64,000 nt of DNA from Phoma sp. XZ068 (lineage: Eukaryota; Ascomycota; Dothideomycetes; Pleosporales; Didymellaceae), in the NCBI GenBank assembly GCA_004835665.1, contig RBKR01000001.1:744001-808000 (forward strand), in the 5' to 3' direction. This document shows, piece after piece, positions 55,601 to 64,000 of the stretch. Each line of letters opens with the position of its first letter. Position 1 is the stretch's first letter. Made by a program: the position numbers and the translations under genes. The notes beneath the pieces are model-generated. The model was not told the origin of the DNA. It did no database searches and saw only the letters and a program-made list of their open reading frames with translations.

Positions 55601-58082
55601 CGTACTCCGGACTAGCACCAACCTTCCGTATATCTTGGTGAGTGAGATCAACCTTCTGCTCGTGGTCAAGATACTGCACGCCCTCAGAATCGTCGGTGTA
55701 GTTGGTCATGCGGTTGTAGTTGACAGGATAGTTGTCAGATAGCTGCGAGCCCTCTTCCAGCTCCCTTCGATACATCTCATTCTGTTCGTGGTTCTGCTCG
55801 AAGAAAAGCTCTGTATCGCGAGGAGTCTGCGGTGTTTGCGGGGAGCCAAGCGCCGATTTCACGCTCTCGAGGTTGACACCCTGCGGGCGCTTGCGTGTGC
55901 GCGCTGCTTTGGTGCTTGCGGTTGACTCCAGGGTTCTAATGGATAAGTTCGACGACTGTCGCTCTACGTGCCTTCCCAGCGAAGACACAGATGCGTGGCT
56001 ATGTACAGTTCGCAGCTGTCTCGGTGATCCAGAAATGTGCACGTCTTCGCGATAGCTGGCCTCGCTCTGAATAGGGCTAAGACCTCGAGTCGGTGTGGTG
56101 CCAATGATCTCGTAGTGTGAAGCTTGTGTCTCCGAGCGCTCAATGGCACGAGCCTTGGCTGCTGCAGCAGCTTCCAGGCTTGCTGAGCCAACGCCTCTTG
56201 ATCGGGATCCATAGCTCCTATCGCTCATGGGAGACTTCAACCGAACATCCTCAATCGAATGATTGCTGTGGGAAGTGCCAATGGTGCGTTGCAGACCAGA
56301 TGGAGTAGTCCTTGTGGGCGTGTGCGGGTTCGGTGAAGGATATCCGCGCGGCACTTCTCGGAGAGGTGTCTCTGCACCTGTGGTGTTGGACGACTTGGAT
56401 GTCGACCTCGAGCGGCCTTTTGTCTCAGTCTCAGCAGACAAGATGGAATCGCGGGTGAGCTCAGAGCCGTGCAGCTCGCTCTGGATAAATGGCATGGGCG
56501 GTACGTCCTTGACAAATTCCTCCCGTTCCACACTTTCGGCTACACTCCCAGACCGGCTTCGGCTACTTCGAGACGAGTGCTTTTTCCTGTGCTTGCGCTC
56601 TTCTGCGTGTTCCTCGCGCGAAGTATGATGCTTCAAGGCGGCAGCGGTAAGTCCGGACGCACCAAGAGCAGCAATTTCGGCGTCTCTTGCAGCACGGCCA
56701 CTTCTCCTCTTGTGCGAGTTCTCTCGTGTGGCTGTCTTGGTTGTTGAGTCTGCATAGCTGCGATCAGACGTGGAGCCTCGGCTCGATCTGCGCTCCTTGC
56801 GGCTCGAGCTGCCAGAGAGGATCTCGCCGGGGCTCTCGCCATCTCGGTTGAGCACGACCTTGGGTTTGCTGCCGTGGATGTTTGGTACGCTCGAAGACTT
56901 GGACACTCGCCGCCGTGATGTGGACGGATCGCGGGAGCTGGTCGTCTCGACAGTCTCGTACGTGGCGCCGCTATCACGAGACATGCGCTCAAACTTGTCT
57001 CTGTTCTTTGATGTGCGGTTCTCTTCTTTTAAGGCATTCAATTCGGGCAGAATTAGCCGCCTGATAGCGTCTTCTACGGTAGCTAGAAGCTTGGGGTTGT
57101 TGATGGAGGACGTGCCAGAGACGCCTGACCGGACAGATGCAATACCAGATCTACGGTCAGCGTTGGACGAGAGCAGGCTCGACTCAGTGGCGCTGATCTC
57201 CTCTTCCCGGGGATCCTTGCTCCGTCTCCTGGACGACTTGCGGGGCGAAGTCAGCTCATCCCTGCCCGTCTTTTCTGTCTTTCTTGTTTTGGAGGATGTT
57301 TCAGCTTGCTGCTGTTGCTGTTGTTGCAGCTTCTCCATGACGCGCTGTGTGATGCGGTCCTTGCTCAGACTCCGGCTCCTCTGGTGCTTCGGGGCCTTGA
57401 GTAGCTCTGGCGACTCGGCGACGTTGGAGTCGGTAAGCACAGTGTCCCTCTCGAGGCTTCTGCTTCTCCGGCGTCCGGGTGACAAGATCTCTGGTGTGCC
57501 CTCGAGCATGCTGTCGGCGGGCATAGACGATATGTCTGAGGTCATGGGCAGGAAGCGGCCGCCGTTGCTGGATAGGTCGCTGCCGGTGTGCAGCACTTCA
57601 ATGTCGACGGGCGGTAGTGAGGAAACGGTAGAGCCGTCCGAGTATTCCTGGGTGTGGGTCTGGACGACGTGGTCGCGGCCCTTTTGCTGCAGCGAGATGC
57701 GGCGGGTGTACGAGGGCCGGCTGTTCTTGCCCGTCTGGGTCAGGTGGATCTGGTCGATGCCCTGGCGGTTCTTCTTGCGGGCGCTGGGGGTGACCCTCAC
57801 GCGGACGCTGGGGCGAGAGCGGGTCTTGCCGTTTTCCTTGCCGGCTTCAAAGTACTCGATCAGCAAGCTCGTCTGGCTCGGGTACTTTTTGTGCAGCGAC
57901 GGTTTAGTGGTGTTGATGGTGACGGGCGTGCCGTCTTCGGGGATGCTGTACGAGGTCCGGTCGGTGCGGGCGGAGAGGTTGGTGTCGACGTCGTCGCGGA
58001 GAGTGGTGTCTTCGTAGTCTGCGGAGCTGAGAGTCGATGGTTCTGTCGGGGCCGGGAGGGGTGGTCGAGTGTCAAAGCCCAT
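52688..58082 (-). CDS. Very large disordered protein, 1,780 residues, two exons
   Basis: No characterised family recognised. Exon 1 is 58082-53043 and exon 2 is 52990-52688. Read without splicing the frame ends at 53016. A 52-nt intron (phase 0, GTACAT donor, GCTAAC branch site, CCCAG acceptor) instead joins HYR to GSPTPSPRPSSAH and adds 100 residues ending DDGRSETF, with coding-like composition. The protein is rich in Ser, Arg, Glu and Gln, with many RS and SP sites, a Gln run (KLQQQQQQQAE), an Ala-rich patch (GAGAAAVAAAAAHHLHN) and few ordered segments. Two helical stretches stand out: VEDAIRRLILPELNALKEEN near residue 330, and DIVALMDHLTVRDAQRN to AEMRNQLDELKGFIKV near 1150-1200. Scaffold-type behaviour at septa or the cortex is a guess. 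No TM or signal peptide. Confidence 0.85.
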
Positions 58083-59651
58083 TGTCGAATCCTGAAGGAT
58101 TCTAGAAGGCGGAGGGGTGGCCGGGCGCGAACATGGTCTGGAGTGGGTGCGGTGCAGAGGGTGCAGTGATTGCGGTAGAAGTGCTCATGCGCAGCGAGCG
58201 GTGCGCAGAGAGATGCTATCCCTAAGAGCTGCAAGGCAGCTGGAGTGATTCCTATTCACCGAAAGTGGACGTGGGCCTGCAGCGACTGTCGCGAGCTCAA
58301 GGCTGTCGTGAGTATGCAGCTGGAGCTTGTTAGCATTGCGCAGCCATTGTATGCGCCCAACACACGTGCAGACTATCCGCAGACACATGCAGACATGCGC
58401 CGACAGACGCTACGAGAAATCACAACGTACCAGCAGCAACAGCAGCGCCGTAAGAATGAGCGTCGGCACGCTCTCGCCGGCGCAGAGTGGTGTCTGGAAA
58501 CCCTCGCGACGTCGGTCGACGACCTGGACGTGGTGGCTGCGCGGCTGCACTAGCAGGCAGCTCGCTCTCTCCTCACCAACGAACTGGCTCACCAGGGATC
58601 GTTCCGTTGCGCCTCGTTACACACGAGTCCCACGAAGCCCCAACGTAGTCCCACAACGTCCGTAATGATGCACCAGAGCGCACTCCCACACGGTGAACAA
58701 GAAAAATAACAATATCGCATTCAGCGCACGAGAATCTCCCCCAGGCGACCAGTGTTGGAACCTCCCAAGTTTAGCCTCTCCCAGCCCCTCCACACGTTGC
58801 CTCGCTCCAGCGAGACGTCCCTCGTGGCCAGCGTCCCTTGCACCTCAGCACACACTAACTGCACCGCGTTGGCGCCCGTCCACCCAGCCAGAGTGTGGCT
58901 GGGAGAAGCTTTATCGGCCCCATCCCATTACCTTTTGCTCGAAAACAGTTTCTCAAGGCATCACACGCTTCATCACTAGATGCTTGCGTCTCCACGACAA
59001 TGTGCGCACTGTTCGACTGGTGCTGTGAGAGTCCTGGGCTCTGCGCTCCGATCATGACGCCCACTGTTCTTACGCTGGCTGGTAGCTCCCTCCCGCTCGT
59101 TACCGGGGTGATGGTGGGGCGGCTACTCCCGATTCCCCCAGCGCCCGTGTGATTCGCCCGCGCCAGGCTCACTCGTTCACACTTGACAACGCATCACTCT
59201 CCATCACATTCACCCACCGTCCTGCTGGCGGCGAATGACGGTGCTGAGCGCGAGGTCTTGGTGAAGGATGCGGACGCCTTGGTGAAGAAGGGAGAAATGA
59301 CTTGGTGAAGGGAAAATTCTGCGATGAGGTGGCAGTTCAACTGATGGCGCGGAAGGCCAGCTGAGTGGTGGGTGGAAGGGAGCTAGGGACGGGAGACCAG
59401 CCACCGAGTTGTACTGCTCACCGGTACTTTGCAGCGAGCCGTGACGTGAGGCTGTGAACTCGTCAAGTGAAACATTGTCATGTCTCGAGGGGGAAGTGAG
59501 TACGAGATACGATCTGCACGATTGCAAACAAAGCATACTTTCAAAGTCAAGACAGAAGACGATAATTCATATGCAACAAGTGACTTTACTTCACCGTCGT
59601 AAATATCCTTTTGAACACCCCAACGCCCTGTATGCATCCGCACATGTACAT
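58083..59651. other. Intergenic 1.6 kb; no gene seen
   Basis: Promoter of the giant-protein gene lies at the left and the 3' end of HAS1 at the right. Scattered frames have no motifs. No repeat or RNA gene was recognised. Confidence 0.5.
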
Positions 59652-61577
59652 CTAGAAACGCTTGCCGGGCTTCATCGGCCGTCTCCCCTGCTGCTGCGGC
59701 TGACTCCCGTACGCCCGCCTGCCCTCGATCTTCTTGTCGCGGCTCAGGCTTGCTCCCAGGCTGATATCGATTCTGGGCGGTGTGCTGAATCCGAAGCTCT
59801 TGGCTACCTTGACCAGGTCCAGCTTGTGCACGTCGAAGACGGAGCGCAGCGAGTGCGACGCGTACGCTTGCAGGTACGAGCGGTATCCGTCTTTGGCCGA
59901 CTTGTTGAGGTAGTAGTTTTTCGTGATGAGCGCTTCGAGTTGGGATTGGATGTCTATTTGCGTTAGCACAAGCACTTCATATTTCATACATGTGAGGTAG
60001 GACTTACTCAGGATCTTGTTGGCGGGGAGTTCAAACTCAACAAGCGGAACCCTTGCTTCCTTGAGGAGCTTGAGGAAACCAATCTCGCTGGGAAGCAAAA
60101 ACATCAGACTCCTGCCCTTGCCCTGCGAACCTCTGGCTGTACGACCGACGCGGTGAATGTAGTCCCTGGGGTCATCCGGGGGATCGAATTGGATCACCCA
60201 GTCCACCTCGGGGATATCGAGACCACGCGCCGCAACGTCAGTACAGATCAGTGTGCCAGACGTCGCGTTGCAGAACTCGAAGAAGCGGTTTGTGCGGGCT
60301 TGTTGTTTGAGCTTGCCGTGCAGCTCCAGAACGGGGAGATCGATGTAGTTGAGCAGCTCAGCGTAGAACTTAACAGAATTGCATGACGAGAAGAAGACAA
60401 TGACCTTCTTTTTCTGGTGCTTCTTCAGGAAGCTGAACAACAATCTGAAGCGTGTGTCCGAGTCGCAGATGACGTATCCCTGCTCCAGACCCTCGACCGT
60501 GGAGTGCTCCTTGCGGTAGTCGACGTTGATGTACAGCGGGCCGGGCTTCAGCGAGATGCGCGCAAGGTCCTCGACCTTTGTTGTCTGGGTGGCGGAGAAG
60601 AGCATGGTCTGGCGGTCGGTGGGGAGGATCTTAATGATGCTGCGCATTTCGTCCTCGAATCCAACTTCGAGGATACGGTCGGCCTCATCGATGATCAAAC
60701 TCTTCAGGTTCTTGAAGACGAAGCCGGGGGTGTTGTGCAGGTGGTCGAGGAGTCGTCCGGGGGTTGCAATCAGCAGGTTCACGCCCTTGACGAGCTTCTC
60801 TGCCTCTGCCCTCCTGTTGGCGCCGCCGATGACGATGCCGAATGTCTGGGAGTGTTTCTCCATGAGCTCGCGTGCGACGCCAAAGATCTGCAGGGCGAGT
60901 TCGCGGGTGGGCGAGACGACGATGACACCGGTGCCGTTGCGCGGCTTGAAGCGCATGGCAGAGAGCATTTCGATCGCGGGGATGAGGAAGGCGAGCGTCT
61001 TTCCGCTACCGGTCTTTGCAGCTCCGAGTACGTCCTTGCCACTGCGCTGGTTAGCATTGTCCATATAGAGCACTGGAGTCTCTTACCTCAGAAGCGGTGG
61101 GATGGTCTTCTGCTGGATCTCGGTCATGGTCTCGAAGCCCATGGACTTGATAGCCTCCATAGTGCGATCCGAGAGCTTGAGCTCAGAGAAGAGCTTGGGG
61201 TCGTCGACAGATGGCATCGACGTGCCCAGCGGCAGGTCGTTCGGGTTTGCGCTCTCCTCCTGCTCGTCGCCAGATTCCTCCGCATCGGCCTGCTTGCTCT
61301 TCTTTGCCTTCTTCGCCATCTGCTTCAGCTCGGCGTTGAGCTGCGCCTCGGCCTCGTCGTTCTCGGCATCTTCCTCCTCCTCAACCTCCTCGTCGGAAGC
61401 CTCTGCGGGCACATCCTCAACCTCGGGCTCGGGCGTGTGCTCCTTCTTCGCCTTCTTGCGGGGCTTGTCGGCCTTTTCTACGCCATTGCTGGTTCGCTTC
61501 GGGGCAGCAGCCTCTTCCGTTTTCTTGCTGCTGTGCTTGCGCTTGCGCTTCTTTGCTTCGATTTCTTGGGCGCCCAT
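59652..61577 (-). CDS. HAS1: ATP-dependent RNA helicase HAS1 (DEAD-box)
   Basis: Nucleolar DEAD-box helicase needed for 40S and 60S subunit assembly (release of snoRNAs, 27S pre-rRNA processing). Exons in transcription order 61577-61087, 61041-60008 and 59953-59652 give 608 residues. The N-terminal ~130 residues are Lys/Glu-rich with nuclear-localisation-like KKRKRKHSSKK. The Q-motif region includes FSELKLSDRTMEAIKSMGF. Motif I (AAKTGSGKT), Ia (SPTRELALQI), II (DEAD in IIDEADRILEVGF), III (SAT), V (TDVAARGLDIP) and VI (HRVGRTARG) follow. The C-terminus has DIQ-type helices and a basic tail (GRRPMKPGKRF). The first splice restores IPPLLSGKDVLGAAKT. The second intron (54 nt) is stop-free and in frame; splicing gives NKILNIQSQLEALI, matching family sequence, while retention would add 18 residues. 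Confidence 0.96.
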
Positions 61578-62109
61578 GGTGAGTATGCGGGTCGTGAATG
61601 CGAAAGGCAGGCTGTCGCGAACTCGAACTTTTCGACCGGCTAAGAAAAAAGTTGTGGAGACGGCAAATGCTGCATGAACCGCCGACGCGCTTTGCCTAAT
61701 GGGGATGCGGGATTCTGACCAACCACACCTCGCAGCTCAATCAACCTTCGACCATCCTGAGGTAACTTGATCCAACAACGAAAGCTCTTGAAAGTCGGCA
61801 AACATTTGGAGCGTCTACAAAGCCAGCTCGACACTATCTCGACATCTCCAAATCAACATTCAACAGCAATGAGACAGAGACCTCAGAGGTGGCGATATGA
61901 TGTCGCGAGGGCTGAATACATATGTGGTGAAATGCACTGGACATCAGAACAATTTTATCGTAGACAACATGCCTTTTTCATTCATACAAGGACGCTCAAT
62001 CGCTTACAGCAACCAATGAACTACATCTATTCAACGATTACGGGTATAACCGTTGTACACATCAGCACGTGAAAACAGAGGTTCACACAGCCGGCAAGAA
62101 AAGCTGCGA
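61578..62109. other. Intergenic 0.5 kb between tandem minus-strand genes
   Basis: Holds the HAS1 promoter and the 3' UTR of the right-edge MFS transporter. Nothing else was identified. Confidence 0.55.
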
Positions 62110-63907
62110 CTACATCACAACCGGATAGCGACTCCTAGCTCGAATCTTCGGGCCCCACTTGTAGAATACCCAGGGTATTGGTAACATAAGCACCGACAGG
62201 AACCCCAGAAGGGATGTCGCCCACGATATGCCAAGCGCTGAGTACACTGATACGACAGTCAGCTGACGTGCTTTGATCTTTGTGATTAGCATTGAGATGC
62301 GGGACACTTACTCTGCACAGTGAACAACGGAAACACGGCTCCAAGCGTGTACCGCATGAGGCCATTCGCTGCAACGGCCGACGCGCCGTTCAGCGGTCCG
62401 TACACGTCCACCATATACAATGCCGCGCTTGTCTGTCGGAACAGCGTCAGTGATGAATTCGTTCACACTAAAGTTTGGGGAGAAACTCACAAACAAACAC
62501 AGATTTCCCCATGCAAACGGCACGCTGCCAACCAGCACAACTGCCCAATGCGCGCCCTTTCCAGCACTCCAACCAACCCAGAACAACCCTACCAGAACTC
62601 CAGCACTGCCCATCATAGCGTTGTATAAACGGTGCTCGGGCGCAGCGTTGGTCTCGCCTCGAGCGAGCGCTGCCCGGTGTTGCGCTTGGTACATGAAGTG
62701 GTCGATTAGCACGCCAGTGAGTCCACCGAGCAGGACACCAAGGCCGATGGCAAGGAAAGTCAGACCGGATTGGGAGGTGCTGAAGGAGTAGGGTGGGCGG
62801 GAGAAGATGAAAGGGAAGGCAGCGAAGAAGAGGAAGAGGACGCCGAAAGCAAAGGCGGTGTATAACGAGAGAAAGAAGACTACTGGCTATTTCGGAGTCA
62901 GTCATGGGTATCGGACTCTTGTGTTGATAGGGGCATACATACCTCTGTGACCAACATGTGCATTGGGCGGAAGAAGTTTGTGATGATTGCACGTTTCATT
63001 GCCACTGCTCCAGGGGCGCCAATTGGTTTCGTATTCAACCCGAGTTTCTTTGCTCGTCGAGCTAGGATAATGGGTTTGTAAGTTTCTCTCATCGGTATGG
63101 AGGGAACGAATACAGCCAGCGTGATGAAAATCATACACCACTGCGACCACTGCCATCCCTTATACTGTGCTGCGAAACCGCCAACAACGGGTCTGGAGGA
63201 AGTCAGTATCTCAATGCCTTCTGATTTGAACTTCCAACCTACCCCAATGACGGCCCAGCAAATGGCGCCATCAAGAACACAGCCGTGATCTTCGCACGCT
63301 GATGCGGCGGGAACAAGTCCGCACTACTCCCCGCCCCGACCGCAAGCGCAGGACTTCCTACAAGGCCAGCAAAGAATCGGCATACGACCAAGCTGGCGAA
63401 GCTCTTGCTGAATCCCGCGCCGAGCGTAAATAGCATGAAGATCGGCGATGAACCGAGATACACTATCTTTCTCCCGTACTTCTCGCTCAAAGGCGCAGAC
63501 ATAATCGGTCCAAAACCAAGTCCGAGGGTGTATACTGTGATGCCTACCAATGCTGCTGTGCGCGAGACGTTGAATTCTGCCATGATGTCTGCAACAGCTG
63601 GTGTGTAGACTGATGTGCCGAACGTTCTGCGTTCGATTAGTACGATCATATAATTTTCATTGACATTTTGGTCTTACACAGCGAATCCGAACAGACCTGG
63701 CATTGTCCCGCCATAGATTCGTAGCCATAAAGGCCAGTTATGCGGGTTATCTGGGTCATCTGCTCCACTCCAGTCTGCTGCTGGAGGTGCTGATTGCGGA
63801 GTTGTATCCTGTTTCTCGGTATCTGTCATATCTGTTGAGAGCGACTCAGCGCGGTCGACGCGCTGATTGTTGGCGGACTCGTTTTCCTGGGTTTCAACCG
63901 TCGACAT
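62110..63907 (-). CDS. MFS multidrug/polyamine-type transporter (DHA1 family, third copy)
   Basis: Twelve-TM DHA1 exporter resembling fungal Tpo/Flr1 polyamine-drug transporters. Exons in transcription order 63907-63678, 63626-63243, 63192-62943, 62886-62491, 62432-62312 and 62246-62110 give 505 residues. The cytosolic tail (about 60 residues, Asp/Glu/Ser/Gln-rich) ends with ADDPDNPHNWPLWLRIYGG, the pre-TM1 motif of the group. Motif A is APLSEKYGRKIVYLGSS. Other joins restore GPSLGPVVGGFAAQYKGW and VTEPVVFFLSLYTAF. The ending is ALGISWATSLLGFLSVLMLP then KWGPKIRARSRY. The five introns are all 49-58 nt, and all donors match GT with R-A-G-like contexts. The frame extends upstream only to a GTG, so 63907 is the likely start. 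The gene is near the window edge but appears complete. Confidence 0.9.
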
Positions 63908-64000
63908 GTCTTCACAGGCGTTGCGCGTATGAGAGGTGAAAGGGTGGAGACTTTCTACGATGGATATCAACTTATTGCTGCTCTGTCTTGTGCTCACAGT

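Noticed and set aside
56770..58017. 415-codon antisense frame opposite the giant disordered protein
   Set aside because: Ser/Leu/Arg-rich shadow of RS-rich codons on the other strand, without independent signals.
60417..61643. 408-codon antisense frame opposite HAS1
   Set aside because: Runs across HAS1 coding exons and an intron; the conserved DEAD-box motifs are on the minus strand.
1..64000. CRISPR arrays, bacterial operons, secondary-metabolite cluster, viral genes
   Set aside because: No direct-repeat/spacer arrays, no ribosome-binding-site-driven operons, no PKS/NRPS/terpene cores and no viral polymerase or capsid motifs were seen; the genes are eukaryotic with spliceosomal introns.

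Overview
The window is nuclear DNA from a filamentous ascomycete. Most split genes carry short introns of about 45-60 nt with GT-AG ends and a CTAAC-type branch site, coding sequence favours C/G at third positions, and the gene families (Pth11-like CFEM receptor, AA9 lytic polysaccharide monooxygenase, Slt2/Mps1 MAP kinase, fungal ubiquitin-like-domain protein) are typical of Pezizomycotina. Gene make-up and compact intron style fit a dothideomycete, probably Pleosporales. That placement is inference, and no species can be named from the sequence alone.

Layout. 0.8-10.9 kb: a DHA1-type MFS transporter, then GUF1 (mitochondrial LepA/EF4) and MAD2 (spindle checkpoint) head-to-head over a 375-bp shared promoter, then a processive GT2 glycosyltransferase of the type needed for surface hyphal growth. 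10.9-17.7 kb: a gene-poor island holding a decayed pogo-type DNA transposon, a diverged 182-bp tandem duplication, a short 18S-rRNA-like scrap and one intact gene, a CFEM/rhodopsin-fold membrane receptor. 17.7-31.6 kb: a sugar transporter with an unusually long C-terminal tail, a CSC1-type stress-gated channel, a small disordered protein, a secreted AA9 LPMO and a frameshifted ubiquitin-like-domain gene. 31.6-34 kb is an A+T-rich, repeat-bearing spacer with RIP-like changes.

34-45.7 kb is rich in surface and wall functions: SLT2 (cell-wall-integrity MAPK), a membrane-anchored aspartic-protease-like protein lacking the first catalytic Asp, a six-repeat GPI-type wall protein, and a Ser/Thr/Tyr-rich two-TM protein with a Pro/Gln-rich tail. 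46-64 kb is gene-dense housekeeping: OTU2-type deubiquitinase and a TPMT-family methyltransferase (tail-to-tail, 50 bp apart), a second DHA1 MFS transporter, a small unknown protein, a 1,780-residue disordered protein, the ribosome-biogenesis helicase HAS1, and a third DHA1 MFS transporter at the right edge.

Exon structures were worked out by hand from splice signals, frame and family conservation, and coordinates span start codon to stop codon including introns. Points that change the annotation: the giant disordered protein has a second exon adding 100 residues; MAD2 has eight exons, one bounded by a GC-AG intron; the sugar transporter has a cryptic first exon; and three genes contain stop-free introns whose length is a multiple of three.
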